Shown here: in pieces, positions 10,099 through 18,878 of the stretch
Layout: the number at the start of each line of letters is the position of its first letter
How positions within the stretch are numbered: the stretch's first letter is position 1
Notes under the pieces: model-generated
The model's database searches: none
Told to the model about the DNA's origin: nothing
What the model saw: the letters and a program-made list of their open reading frames with translations, nothing else
Assembly (NCBI RefSeq): GCF_000372825.1
Contig: NZ_KB910516.1
Coordinates: 776,011 to 840,010 of the forward strand
Source of the DNA: Methylobacterium sp. 77
Lineage (GTDB): Bacteria; Pseudomonadota; Alphaproteobacteria; Rhizobiales; Beijerinckiaceae
DNA: 64,000 nucleotides
Reading direction: 5' to 3'
Position numbers and translations under genes: made by a program

Positions 10099-10461
10099 AT
10101 GAGCTTACAAGGCCAAGCTATCGCCGATATCTGGGACCAAACCTTCAACAGGGGCGACACCGCCGCGTTGGGAAGACTCTATAGCCGCGACGGCAAGGTG
10201 ATCCCCGCCGGCGGCACGTCCGTGCAGGGCCCGGAGGGCATCGCCGCCTTCTTCGCCGATCTGCAGTCCAAGGGGTTCAAGGACCATAAGATTACGGTCG
10301 AGGACACCACTCAGAAGGGTGAGACCCTCATCCTGACGGGACGCTGGCAGTTGAACGGTCCGGGTGAAAGTGGAGACACGCAGAGCTACGGCGGCAACTG
10401 GGTCAACGTCCTGGAACGCCAGGGCGATGATTGGCGCACCTTGCTTCACACCTGGAACTGA
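10099..10461 (+). CDS. SnoaL/DUF4440-like small protein
   Basis: A 120-residue protein of the NTF2-like fold (SnoaL/DUF4440 group). N-terminal helix IADIWDQTFNRGDTAALGRLY, strand DGKVIPAGGTSVQGPEGIAAFF, then ILTGRWQLNG and WVNVLERQGDDWRTLLHTWN, the usual closing strand pattern. The ATG at 10099 is chosen because AAGGA lies seven bases before it; the frame is open further upstream without homology. Such proteins bind small hydrophobic or polyketide-like substrates, or are associated domains; no specific substrate can be given. It lies 177 bases before a TetR gene on the same strand and may share its regulation. Confidence 0.8.
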   Translation: MSLQGQAIADIWDQTFNRGDTAALGRLYSRDGKVIPAGGTSVQGPEGIAAFFADLQSKGFKDHKITVEDTTQKGETLILTGRWQLNGPGESGDTQSYGGNWVNVLERQGDDWRTLLHTWN

Positions 10462-10603
10462 ACGTTCTCGGAAACCGGTTTGCCGGGCTGCATCTGCGGC
10501 CCGGCGCTCGTCACCCGATCGGTTGCTTTTCCGGCCCCACCACGATCGGCGATAGCGGTTGGTGGCCTCGAACAACCACGAAACCGCTTTTCTCTACACT
10601 CAC

Positions 10604-10618
10604 TAGACGACCGGTCTA
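10604..10618 (+). promoter_or_regulatory. Probable TetR operator (TAGAC-N5-GTCTA)
   Basis: TAGACGACCGGTCTA is an inverted repeat with perfect 5-base arms, placed 20 bases before the tetR start codon. The same arms with nearly the same centre recur at 11287, before the DJ-1 gene. This points to autoregulation by the TetR protein. It resembles, from memory, the NemR-type box. Confidence 0.8.
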
Positions 10619-10638
10619 ATTTTGGTTATGTTGCCGTC

Positions 10639-11241
10639 ATGAGCGTTGCCCGCGATACCATCGACGTCCGGCAGAACATCCTCGCCGCTGCCCAGCGCAT
10701 CATGGCGGCGAAGGGCTTCTCGGCCGTCGGGCTCAACGAGATCCTCGTCTCCGCCAGGGTGCCGAAGGGCTCGTTCTACCACTACTTCGGTTCGAAGGAG
10801 GCGTTCGGCGAAGCGCTGCTGGCGGGCTACTTTCAAGACTATCTCATGGATCTCGATGCGACCCTTGGAGAGCCCGGCCTCAGCCATGCCGAGCGACTGA
10901 TGAACTACTGGCGCCGGTGGCAGGAGAGCCAGGGTAACCTCGACTGCCAAGGCAAGTGCCTTGCAATCAAGCTCGCAGCGGAAGTCTCCGATCTGTCTGA
11001 GGCCATGCGCCTCGCGCTCAAGACTGGGACGACCGGCATCATCGAACGGTTGTCGCATGCCATCGAGGCTGGCGTCGCCGAGGGGTCAGTCGTGATTGAA
11101 GACAAACCGCACGCGACAGCCGAGACGCTCTATCACCTCTGGATGGGCGCGAGCCTGATGGCGAAGATCCTTCGCACGCCGGCACCATTCGACACTGCAA
11201 CAGCGACCACGCGGCGCATTCTGAGCGTTCCCGCACACTGA
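10639..11241 (+). CDS. TetR-family transcriptional repressor
   Basis: A 200-residue TetR regulator. The N-terminal HTH is complete (NILAAAQRIMAAKGFSAVGL, then VPKGSFYHYFGSKEAFGEAL). The C-terminal ligand domain has LDCQGKCLAIKLAAEVSDLS, with two cysteines near residue 100 that could make it thiol- or electrophile-responsive, as in NemR-type relatives. The ATG at 10639 is chosen because it gives the normal short N-terminus before the HTH and follows the operator; in-frame sequence upstream has no homology. The same palindrome stands before this gene and before the next one, so it most likely represses itself and the DJ-1 gene. Confidence 0.92.
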   Translation: MSVARDTIDVRQNILAAAQRIMAAKGFSAVGLNEILVSARVPKGSFYHYFGSKEAFGEALLAGYFQDYLMDLDATLGEPGLSHAERLMNYWRRWQESQGNLDCQGKCLAIKLAAEVSDLSEAMRLALKTGTTGIIERLSHAIEAGVAEGSVVIEDKPHATAETLYHLWMGASLMAKILRTPAPFDTATATTRRILSVPAH

Positions 11242-11286
11242 AGTTGGTTCCGACAGCAAGGCCCGAACCACGCCGTGGCGAATTTA

Positions 11287-11301
11287 TAGACGACTGGTCT
11301 A
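11287..11301 (+). promoter_or_regulatory. Second TetR operator, before DJ-1/PfpI gene
   Basis: TAGACGACTGGTCTA matches the element at 10604 at 14 of 15 positions, with identical arms. It lies 60 bases before the DJ-1/PfpI start codon. Confidence 0.8.
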
Positions 11302-11360
11302 CTGTAAGCGGTCAATCCAGTCGTTGTCACTCACGACCGCACAATGGAAAAGTACCCGAC

Positions 11361-12047
11361 ATGAACATCCTGATCGTCCTCACCTCGCACGACGAGCTCG
11401 GCAGCACCGGCCGCAAGACCGGATTCTGGCTGGAGGAGTTGGCCGCGCCCTACTACGTGTTCCGGGACGCGGGTGCCGACCTCGTGCTGGCCTCACCCAA
11501 GGGAGGCGAGCCGCCGCTCGACCCGAAGAGCAACGAGCCTGGATTCCAGACCGACGCCACACGACGCTTCGAAGCTGATGCGGATGCGAAGGCAGCCCTC
11601 GCCAGCACCGTGCGTCTCGACGGGGTCTCGCAGGACGGGTTCGATGCGGTGTTCTATCCCGGTGGTCATGGCCCCTTGTGGGATCTTGCCGAGGATCCGA
11701 ACTCCCGTCGGCTGATTGAAACGACGGTCAGGGCCGGCAAGCCGATCGCGCTCGTCTGTCACGCCCCAGGCGTGCTGCGACATGTCACGACCGAAGACGG
11801 CGCCCCTCTCGTCCGCGATAGGAAGGTGACGGGCTTCACGAATTCGGAGGAAGACGCCGTGCAGCTCACAACCATCGTGCCGTTCCTGGTCGAGGACGAG
11901 CTGACGCGTCTCGGCGGTCACTTCAGCAAGATCGCCGACTGGCAACCCTATGTGGTGGAAGACGGTCTCCTGATCACCGGGCAGAACCCAGCATCCTCGG
12001 GCCCGGCGGCTCAGGCCCTCCTCGACCGTCTAAAGAAGCGCGCCTGA
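11361..12047 (+). CDS. DJ-1/PfpI family protein (glyoxalase III / Hsp31-like)
   Basis: A 228-residue class I glutamine-amidotransferase-like protein of the DJ-1/PfpI superfamily. Seen: NILIVLTSHDELGS at the N-terminus, TGFWLEELAAPY (catalytic Glu), GFDAVFYPGGHGPLWDL, and the nucleophile elbow IALVCHAPGVL (Cys near residue 135). This set fits the Hsp31/HchA-like or cofactor-independent glyoxalase branch, which detoxifies methylglyoxal and related reactive carbonyls. The start at 11361 gives the standard N-terminal strand. The shared operator with the upstream TetR gene supports an inducible response to electrophiles or aldehydes, which would suit a methylotroph. The exact substrate is an inference. 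Confidence 0.9.
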   Translation: MNILIVLTSHDELGSTGRKTGFWLEELAAPYYVFRDAGADLVLASPKGGEPPLDPKSNEPGFQTDATRRFEADADAKAALASTVRLDGVSQDGFDAVFYPGGHGPLWDLAEDPNSRRLIETTVRAGKPIALVCHAPGVLRHVTTEDGAPLVRDRKVTGFTNSEEDAVQLTTIVPFLVEDELTRLGGHFSKIADWQPYVVEDGLLITGQNPASSGPAAQALLDRLKKRA

Positions 12048-12244
12048 TCCGCGTCTCATCTTCAGTCCAGCGTCGATCCGGAGGTGGAGCCGCGCTCCCA
12101 CCTTCGAATCTTCGCGGATACCATCCATGATCTCATGAAGATCGCAGTGCCGGCCGTCGGGCGCATCCGCCGAGTAAAGGCCTCTCGACGGCAGGCGACG
12201 AGTGGGATTCGATCACGGGACGGCGAAAGCGAAGCCGCCGCATC

Positions 12245-13234
12245 TCATCGCCGGAACCGTCCCAATCGCGGCAGCAGCGTAGACAGGGCAATCAGCCCAC
12301 CGGCCGCCGCCATCAGGAACGCGTCGCGCTGGCGGCTGGTGAAGAATTCGGTTCGCGTCGGCAACACGCGATCGGTCCATCGACCGTCGATGGCAGCGGG
12401 ACCGGCAACCGGCTCATCCAGGTTGCCCGACCGTTCGGGAATGGACCCGCCAAGCTGCACATCCCGCATGTCACTCGCCTTCCGATCGGCATAGCTTGGC
12501 GCCACGGCTTGGCCGAGAGCCATCATCAGCGTGCTTCGTCCGACCCAGACTTCGCGGGACGGATGTTCGATCGCATGAACGATGGCATCGGCACAAAGCC
12601 GAGGATCGAAGACGGGATCAGGGGCCACCTGTTGGCGCCCGGTATGATTGCGCGACCATCCGAATTGCGGCGTGTTCACCGCAGGGAGGTAGATGACCGA
12701 CAGGGATACATCGATACGGTCGGCGATCAGTTCGGAGCGCAAGGCATCGGTGAAGCCGGTCACCGCAAATTTGGCACCGCAATAGGCGGCCTGGAGTGGC
12801 GCCGCCCGGATGGCGAGGCCCGACGAGACCTGGATGATGGTGCCGCGACCGCGTGGTTTCATGTGGCGCAAGGCGGCGAGGGTGCCGTGGACCTGGCTGA
12901 GATAAGTCGTGGCGGTGACGCGGGCGTATTCCGCGGCGCTGATCCGATCCGCGGGAGCCACCACGGTCGACATGGCATTATTCACCCAGGCCGCGATCGG
13001 TCCCAGATCCCGTTCGATCCGGTCGGCCGCAGCATCGACGGCAGCGGCATCCGCCACGTCAGCCGAGATCGACAGCACGGCGCCACCGAAGCGGCGCAGA
13101 AACGTGACCGCTTCGTCCAGGCGTTCGGGATCACGGGCCAAGATGGCGACGGACCAGCCTTTCCGGGCCAGCGCCTCGGCGGTGGCCAACCCGATGCCGG
13201 CGCTTCCTCCCGTCACGACTGCGACTCGTGCCAT
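12245..13234 (-). CDS. SDR-family oxidoreductase with C-terminal membrane tail
   Basis: A 329-residue short-chain dehydrogenase/reductase. N-terminal NAD(P) fold VAVVTGGSAGIGLATAEAL, then WVNNAMSTVV (NNA-type motif), IIQVSSGLAI (catalytic Ser) and AAYCGAKFAVTGF (YxxxK). The classical core ends near residue 250. It is followed by about 80 extra residues ending in a hydrophobic stretch FLMAAAGGLIALSTLLPRLG and a basic tail, which would fit a membrane anchor. Substrate unknown. It is convergent with the DJ-1 gene and has no clear operon partner. Confidence 0.9.
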   Translation of the reverse strand: MARVAVVTGGSAGIGLATAEALARKGWSVAILARDPERLDEAVTFLRRFGGAVLSISADVADAAAVDAAADRIERDLGPIAAWVNNAMSTVVAPADRISAAEYARVTATTYLSQVHGTLAALRHMKPRGRGTIIQVSSGLAIRAAPLQAAYCGAKFAVTGFTDALRSELIADRIDVSLSVIYLPAVNTPQFGWSRNHTGRQQVAPDPVFDPRLCADAIVHAIEHPSREVWVGRSTLMMALGQAVAPSYADRKASDMRDVQLGGSIPERSGNLDEPVAGPAAIDGRWTDRVLPTRTEFFTSRQRDAFLMAAAGGLIALSTLLPRLGRFRR

Positions 13235-13333
13235 CGTTGGTTTTCCAGTTCTGATGCCCGGAGGAAGAACGCGTCAGCGTCCAGCGGCTGGATGTGCCGT
13301 AAGGTAGCAGGGCCGAACTGGACTCTGGACGTC

Positions 13334-13642
13334 ATGCACTCCGCTACTGGAGTTCGACCTGTCTCTATCGATTTGGCGACCCGGCGCTGGCAGGCGTTCA
13401 GGGGGCGCGACGCCATCCGCGAACGCATCGACGCTTGTTCCGCTCAGCGTCTCGCTTGCGGCTGGAAGGCGGTCGTAAACGAAGCGGTCCATGAGGCCGG
13501 TTTTGCCATCCGCCGGCACGGTGACAAGGTATCGGAGATCGAGGCTCATCCTCGGCCTTCGGATGCTTCCGAACCAAGGTCTCGGGCTCGTTTCCGACCC
13601 GACGATGTCGATTATTCCGCCGCCCGCTCCGAGGTATCCTGA
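13334..13642 (+). CDS. Possible small hypothetical protein
   Basis: A 102-codon frame beginning MHSATGVRPVSIDLATRRWQ. It contains a plausible helical segment (RDAIRERIDA, WKAVVNEAVHEAGFAI) and ends in an Arg/Ser-rich tail. No family was recognised and no good ribosome binding site is seen. It fills the gap between the SDR gene and the EcfG-type promoter. It could equally be non-coding. Confidence 0.3.
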   Translation: MHSATGVRPVSIDLATRRWQAFRGRDAIRERIDACSAQRLACGWKAVVNEAVHEAGFAIRRHGDKVSEIEAHPRPSDASEPRSRARFRPDDVDYSAARSEVS

Positions 13643-13705
13643 CTTCACGAGCGGCTGTGCGCATCTGTCCTGAATGTCGAGACCTGACTGACCTGAGACC
13701 GATCC

Positions 13706-13731
13706 GGAACGGTTTTCGCCCTTGCGTCGTT
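13706..13731 (+). promoter_or_regulatory. EcfG-type general stress promoter
   Basis: GGAAC at 13706-13710, a 17-base spacer, then CGTT at 13728-13731. This is the consensus for alphaproteobacterial EcfG promoters (GGAAC-N16/17-CGTT). Transcription should start near 13738, which leaves a leader of about 50 bases before the ATG at 13790. Confidence 0.7.
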
Positions 13732-13789
13732 GCTTTGCTCGATGACGGACGTATCCCCCGTTTTGGTGGATCGTCGGGAATTCCAGTCC

Positions 13790-14017
13790 ATGACCTACGA
13801 AACGCCCCATCGCGTGACCCTGGAGACCCGCGATGGCCGTCGCGTGCTCGACGCGCCGAGCGAGCGCGAGGTCGCGTTGATGGCAGAGTCGGTGATGCGT
13901 CGCTACGAGGGATCGTCCCTGACGCTCGGTTTCTGCGTCGATTGCGCGGATGCCGGCGCACGCGAGCGTATCGCCTTCTACCTGACGGACCTTGCTATGG
14001 AACTCGAATCGGCCTGA
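13790..14017 (+). CDS. Small hypothetical protein under a stress promoter
   Basis: A 75-residue soluble protein: MTYETPHRVTLETRDGRRVL, then SEREVALMAESVMRRYEG and a C-terminal helix RERIAFYLTDLAMELESA. No family recognised. The ATG at 13790 is preferred over the in-frame ATG at 13742 because the EcfG promoter predicts a transcript starting only about four bases before 13742, and GGGA precedes 13790. It contains two Cys (FCVDCAD), a possible metal or redox pair. Its position just upstream of an EcfG-like sigma gene suggests membership of the general stress response. Confidence 0.6.
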   Translation: MTYETPHRVTLETRDGRRVLDAPSEREVALMAESVMRRYEGSSLTLGFCVDCADAGARERIAFYLTDLAMELESA

Positions 14018-14253
14018 AGCGGGTCTATATCTGCCGATCACGAGAACGATGGCTTGCCGCCGTTCTGTACGTCAGAGGATAATCCCTGGTTGTTTCAGGT
14101 CGATAGGCCGCCGAATGGACGGGATGCTGCAGTTGTACGGCTCCCTTCAGTCCGCGAAAACATGAACCATAAGCCGGCATTTCGTTTCACTGCTGTTCAG
14201 TTTTGAGCGAGTCTAAGGAAGAACCTTCCCTGGAGCCCGCGAGACGCATCAGC

Positions 14254-14949
14254 ATGTCCATCCTCGATCCAGACCCATCTTCGGACACTGGCACGGTCGA
14301 TATTCCCACCCATGTCCGTCGACACCTGGGTTGCGAGTTACAGGCCTATTTCGCCGTTGCGACGGGTGAGGGGCTTCCGCAGCGCCTTGCCCACCTCGTG
14401 GGGCGATTGGAAGCGGTCGTGGCATCGACAGGGATCGGCATTGGCGATGAGTTCCGCGATGCCCTGATCCAGGCGGTACCGGCGCTGAGGGGCTTTGCGT
14501 TCTCTCTCATCGGCGATGCGACCAGGGCCGACGACCTCGTGCAGGAGACCCTCGTGAAGGCCTGGGGCAACCGCCAGCGGTTCACGCCGGGCACCAACAT
14601 GAATGCCTGGCTCTTCACGATCCTGCGCAATCAGTTCTACACCGACATGCGCAAGGCCAAGCGCGAGGTCGAGGACGCCGATGGCGTCCACGCCGGCAAG
14701 CTCACGGCGCTCCCCGAACAGGAAGGCGTCGTGAACCTTCAGAAGCTTCAGGAAAAGCTCGAGCAGATCCCGGAAGCGCAGCGTATCGCGCTGCTGATGG
14801 TGGGTGCGGAAGGCTATACCTACGAGGAGGCCGCCGAGCGGCTTCACTGCGCGGTGGGCACGGTGAAGAGCCGGGTCAGCCGGGCCCGGGCCTACCTATC
14901 CGAGGCACTTGGGCTTGGCGGCATGGACGGCGCAAACGCCGCAGCCTGA
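14254..14949 (+). CDS. EcfG-like sigma factor with N-terminal NepR-like domain
   Basis: RNA polymerase sigma factor of the EcfG (general stress) group with an unusual N-terminus. Residues about 60-231 form the ECF core: DATRADDLVQETLVKAWGN (region 2), NMNAWLFTILRNQFYTDMRK and REVEDADG (EcfG hallmarks), then QRIALLMVGAEGYTYEEAAE and VGTVKSRVSRAR (region 4). Residues about 17-55 (PTHVRRHLGCELQAYF, LPQRLAHLVGRLE) match the spacing of the anti-sigma NepR core IGxQLRxxY...VPDRFxxLL. NepR normally is a separate protein that sequesters EcfG until phosphorylated PhyR removes it. A TTG at 14203 is an alternative start; neither start has a strong ribosome binding site. Neither phyR nor a separate nepR is in the window. 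Confidence 0.85.
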   Translation: MSILDPDPSSDTGTVDIPTHVRRHLGCELQAYFAVATGEGLPQRLAHLVGRLEAVVASTGIGIGDEFRDALIQAVPALRGFAFSLIGDATRADDLVQETLVKAWGNRQRFTPGTNMNAWLFTILRNQFYTDMRKAKREVEDADGVHAGKLTALPEQEGVVNLQKLQEKLEQIPEAQRIALLMVGAEGYTYEEAAERLHCAVGTVKSRVSRARAYLSEALGLGGMDGANAAA

Positions 14950-15239
14950 CCGCGCCGACAAGACGATGACCCTGCACGAGATCGCCTGGCAACCTCGCGT
15001 CGGACGTTTCGGCAAGTCCGTCATCCTCGGATGCCTTATCGACCGATTGCCTTCGCGTTCGACGAGAATCGGACGAGGCGGCATGGCCGCACGCGACCCG
15101 CGGCTTCGGAGGGTTGAGGAATGCGATCCCGATACGCCTCTCGGCATGATTGACGCCTTACCGCAGGTCCCCCTTGCCATTTGGCCGCTTCCTTCGGAGC
15201 GCGTCTCCGCATTGCGTCGTTGGAGGAGCGGTGCCCTTC

Positions 15240-18035
15240 TCAGACGGCTCGTCGGGTCTGCGCCGCATCGGTAGAGACCGTGCCGAGCGACAGGCGTTCG
15301 CCGACCTTGGCCACGGTGGAATCGACCAGGGGAGCAAGGCGCTCGACGGCGTCGGATGTCGGTAGGCGCGCCTCCGACCGGGCTGCATCCTCGATCTCAG
15401 CCAGGGCCTTCGCAAGGGCACGGCCGCCGATGTTCAGGCTCATGGAGCGTAGGCTATGCGCCGCGCGGGCGACTTCATCCGCGCTGGTCGCAGCCCGGAG
15501 CGCGTCGAGCGCTGCCGGGGCGTGCTCCGCGAAGAGGTCGAGAATACGAGCGGCAAAGCCTGGGCCCGCTCGTTCGGCCATCTCTGCGAGGCCGCCCACC
15601 ACGTCTTCGTCGAGGAGGCCTGTGTCGAGAGAGGCCGCATCAAGCGTCGGTGCCGTAGACACCTGCTCGTTGCCCCCTCTGCTCTCCTGAGACTCACTTG
15701 GCACTGCGTGGTCAGGGATCAGGAAGCGCAGAAGCGTGTCTCCGAGACCGCTCAGAGTGAAAGGTTTCGTCAGGACCCCGTCCATGCCGGCTGCCTGCCA
15801 CGCCTGCGCTGCCGTGCCCACCACGTGAGCAGTCAGCGCGATGATCGGCAAGCGCGCCGCTCCTCGCGCAGCTTCATCGGCTCGGATTGCCGCGGCCGCC
15901 TCGTAGCCGTCGAGGATCGGCATGCTCCCATCCATGAGCACGAGATCGAACGCTTCGACTCGGCAGGCATCGACGGCGCTCTGCCCGTCTTCAGCCATCA
16001 CGATCGCAGTGATACCGCAACGGGCCAGCGCAGCACGAGCGACCTCGCGATTCACGGCACTGTCATCCGCCACCAGAACCCTTGCGGAGGGGAATTGTGG
16101 GAGGGCTGTTCGAACGTTGACCGGGTGCGCATCGAGACACGCGAGATCGGTTCCGCTTGCCAAAGCAGCGAGCGCTCGCGACCATTCCGTTTGAATGAGG
16201 GGCCACGTCAAGAGCGCGTCGGCCCAGCCGGCCTCAACGATCGCTGCGCCCGTGGGATCGCCGAATCGAGCCAGCGCCAGGATACGACCAGATGCGCTGG
16301 GACGGCGTCCGAGCTCACTGATGGCGGCGGCATCCGCAATCCAGTGGGCACCGTCCGTCCGAGTCCCGGAGGTGACTATAGTAAAGCCTGCCGCCACGAG
16401 ACCTTCACGCACCGTATCTGCCGTCGCTTCTCCGGAGATCGCGACGACGACGCCTGATGCCACCGCCTGGCCCCGCTGCGGGGCGGCGTGGAACGGTCCG
16501 TCGGCAACAGCTTCCAGAGGCAGTTCGGCCCAGAAAGTCGAGCCTTCGTCGATCTGGCTGTCGACCCCGATGCGTCCGCCCATTGCGAGGACCAGCCGGT
16601 GAGCGATCGAGAGACCCAGCCCGGTGCCACCGAAGCGCCGCGTCGTCGATTGGTCGGCCTGGGAGAAGGCGGAGAAGATGGTTCCGACTTTATCGGCGGC
16701 GATGCCGATGCCCGTGTCCCGAACGCTCAGCCGCAGGGCGCCGCTCGCAAGGCATTCCAGGCGCACGCGCACCGAGCCGGTCAGAGTGAATTTGAGGGCG
16801 TTATTGACGAAGTTGCCGAGGATCTGGCCAAGGCGGACAGGGTCGCCCAGAACGCGGAGTGGCACGCCGGGCGCTACGGTCGAGGCGAGATCGAGCCCGC
16901 TCTCGCGCGCCTTCTCGGCAAAGAGCGCGACGACGGTATCCACAATCTCGGATGGATCGAGTGACACGTGCTCAAGATCCAGTTTGCCGGACTCGACCTT
17001 CGCGAAATCGAGGATGTCGTTGATGATCGCGAGAAGATTCTGGCCCGACCGGTAGATGACGTCGGCGTGGCGCTTCTGGCGTTCCGGCAGGTTCGACTCG
17101 GCGAGCAATTCCGCCATGACCAACATGCCGTTCAACGGTGTCCGGATCTCGTGACTCATGGTGGCGAGGAAGCTCGACTTGGCTTGGTTGGCAGCCTCGG
17201 CCGCGTCCTTCGCCTCACGCAGATCGGCGGTGCGATCCGCGACCTCGTTCTCCAACTGCTCCATGTGCTGCACCAGACGGGCGTCGCGGTCGCGCAAGGC
17301 AACGAGGAGCGCGTTGAACGAGCGGGCCAGAACGCCGACTTCGTCGTCGCGGACGATCCGGGCCGTTTGTGTGTAATCCTGGCTCTCGCCCACCTGATCC
17401 ATGGTTCTGGCAAGCGATGCGATCGGTCGTGTGATGGCGCGCTGGAGACCGTAGGACAAGCCGATACCAAGGCCGAGCGCCAGGAGCCAGCCGAGTGCGG
17501 AGCTTTTGAGCAGGGTGAGAATACGATCCAGAAGATCTGTCGTGTCCGCGACGAGAACCAGGGTGCCGACTTTGTGTCCAGCTTCGAGGATCGGCACCTC
17601 CACCTGTGCGGTGCGGCTCAGGAGAAGCAGGAAGGGCGAGACGTCCTTGTCGAGATCGATGTCGCTCGCCAGGCGGATGGCGAGGCCTCGGTCGGTGAGA
17701 ATCGAACCGTCGAGGCGCTCGATTCCCGCGTAAACCAGATCGGAGCGCCGGCCGATGGCATTGAGGGCGCGCGCCGCCGCTGTGGCATCCCCAGCCTTTA
17801 CATCCCGCGCGCTCGCAGCGGCGAAGATGTCAGCGATGGTAATCAACGACTCACGCTTGGTCTCTGAGTAGCGGTGCACCTCCTGCCAAATCGAAAGGAC
17901 CGTCGCTATGGCAAGGGCGAGTGCAATAGACCCGAAGACCGCCAGGGCGAGCCGGGTGGCGAGCGAATGCGCGAACCGCAACCTTGGACGGTGGGATCCC
18001 GGGGCGGAAAGGGTCGTCAGGCGCGTATCGTTCAT
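15240..18035 (-). CDS. HAMP hybrid histidine kinase with receiver and Hpt
   Basis: A 931-residue membrane sensor kinase. Membrane helix near 25-50, a periplasmic segment of about 120 residues, second helix, HAMP (ITRPIASLARTMDQVG), coiled linker, HisKA ([16 protein letters not shown], His near 294), HATPase (NNALKF, DTGIGIA, GGTGLGLSI). A degenerate receiver-like segment lies around 530-640, followed by a true receiver (VLVADDSAVNREVA, LVLMDGSMP; Asp near 701) and a C-terminal Hpt (AHSLRSMSLNIGG; His near 860). Signal unknown. It is divergent from the Tad-like genes, and the pilus genes and the HD-GYP regulator nearby suggest a link to surface attachment, which is inference. Confidence 0.92.
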   Translation of the reverse strand: MNDTRLTTLSAPGSHRPRLRFAHSLATRLALAVFGSIALALAIATVLSIWQEVHRYSETKRESLITIADIFAAASARDVKAGDATAAARALNAIGRRSDLVYAGIERLDGSILTDRGLAIRLASDIDLDKDVSPFLLLLSRTAQVEVPILEAGHKVGTLVLVADTTDLLDRILTLLKSSALGWLLALGLGIGLSYGLQRAITRPIASLARTMDQVGESQDYTQTARIVRDDEVGVLARSFNALLVALRDRDARLVQHMEQLENEVADRTADLREAKDAAEAANQAKSSFLATMSHEIRTPLNGMLVMAELLAESNLPERQKRHADVIYRSGQNLLAIINDILDFAKVESGKLDLEHVSLDPSEIVDTVVALFAEKARESGLDLASTVAPGVPLRVLGDPVRLGQILGNFVNNALKFTLTGSVRVRLECLASGALRLSVRDTGIGIAADKVGTIFSAFSQADQSTTRRFGGTGLGLSIAHRLVLAMGGRIGVDSQIDEGSTFWAELPLEAVADGPFHAAPQRGQAVASGVVVAISGEATADTVREGLVAAGFTIVTSGTRTDGAHWIADAAAISELGRRPSASGRILALARFGDPTGAAIVEAGWADALLTWPLIQTEWSRALAALASGTDLACLDAHPVNVRTALPQFPSARVLVADDSAVNREVARAALARCGITAIVMAEDGQSAVDACRVEAFDLVLMDGSMPILDGYEAAAAIRADEAARGAARLPIIALTAHVVGTAAQAWQAAGMDGVLTKPFTLSGLGDTLLRFLIPDHAVPSESQESRGGNEQVSTAPTLDAASLDTGLLDEDVVGGLAEMAERAGPGFAARILDLFAEHAPAALDALRAATSADEVARAAHSLRSMSLNIGGRALAKALAEIEDAARSEARLPTSDAVERLAPLVDSTVAKVGERLSLGTVSTDAAQTRRAV

Positions 18036-18309
18036 GATTGCGCAGCATGGGCAGGTTTTGTTTGACGCTTCCTAACTGCCGGGCGGGTTTGTGACGCGTG
18101 CCTGAGGATGGCACAGCGCCAGGGCGGACAGTTGATGGAAAATTAAGCTGAGACCGATGTAAGCTACGCCTGCCTGTTTTGAGTCATTCCATCTTCAATC
18201 TGACCTCAAGGCAGGGTGCGAATACCCCACACTGCATTCGATATAACATTGAAACTCACGGTTGTATAAGCAGCCATTACTTCTGTATTGGGTCGTTCGC
18301 GGGGCAGGA

Positions 18310-18876
18310 ATGCTGGTGGAGGGGAGATACAGCGTCGCATTTCGGCACTTGAATCGGCTCAAGACCGATCAGCGTGGAGCGATGGCAGTCGAATTTGCCA
18401 TGATCCTATTTCCCCTCTGCGTCTTGCTCTTTTTTATCATGGAAGTCGCATTGGTCTACTGGATCTCGGCCGCATTGGACAATGGACTCGATGTATCCAT
18501 GCGGCAGTTCTACGTCCAGGCTGAAGCCAACTCGAAGACACCCATGGAAGGGATCCGCGAAGAATTGTGCCGACAGGTGTCGCCCTTCGTGAAATGCGAA
18601 AATCTGAAGGTCGACATCGCTGCCTATGACAGCTTCGGCCGCATCGACAAGACGGGACCGGTCGATGATGCAGCGGGGACGTGGCGCGTGGGTTTCGGCG
18701 AACAGCACGGTTGCTTGACGAAAAGCAGCATTGTGGTGGTGCAGGCGGCCTTGGCCCAGCAGACCTTCCAGAACTTCGGCATCGTGAAGAATCGCTTCAA
18801 AGATGGCAGCCAGCTGATTCTTTCGACTTCGGTCCTCCAGCTCGACGGCAACACCATCGGCGCCACCGGCTGCTAG
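18310..18876 (+). CDS. TadE-like pilus assembly protein
   Basis: A protein of about 188 residues with a TadE-type N-terminus: DQRGAMAVEFAMILFPLCVL, the Glu-containing prepilin-like membrane segment, followed by LFFIMEVALVYWISAALDNG and a periplasmic region with four Cys. TadE/TadF are pseudopilins of the Flp/Tad secretion system that build adhesive pili. Start uncertain: the ATG at 18310 puts the hydrophobic segment at about 30-50, while an in-frame ATG at 18262 would add 16 residues. The stop is two bases before the next gene, so they form one operon. The Tad ATPase, secretin and flp pilin genes are not in the window. Confidence 0.82.
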   Translation: MLVEGRYSVAFRHLNRLKTDQRGAMAVEFAMILFPLCVLLFFIMEVALVYWISAALDNGLDVSMRQFYVQAEANSKTPMEGIREELCRQVSPFVKCENLKVDIAAYDSFGRIDKTGPVDDAAGTWRVGFGEQHGCLTKSSIVVVQAALAQQTFQNFGIVKNRFKDGSQLILSTSVLQLDGNTIGATGC

Positions 18877-18878
18877 GG

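Noticed and set aside
14966..15274. A possible 102-residue gene after the sigma factor (starting MTLHEIAWQPRVGRFGKS)
   Set aside because: It overlaps the end of the hybrid kinase, has no ribosome binding site and an Arg-rich composition. I could not support it, so this about 290-base gap is left without a gene.
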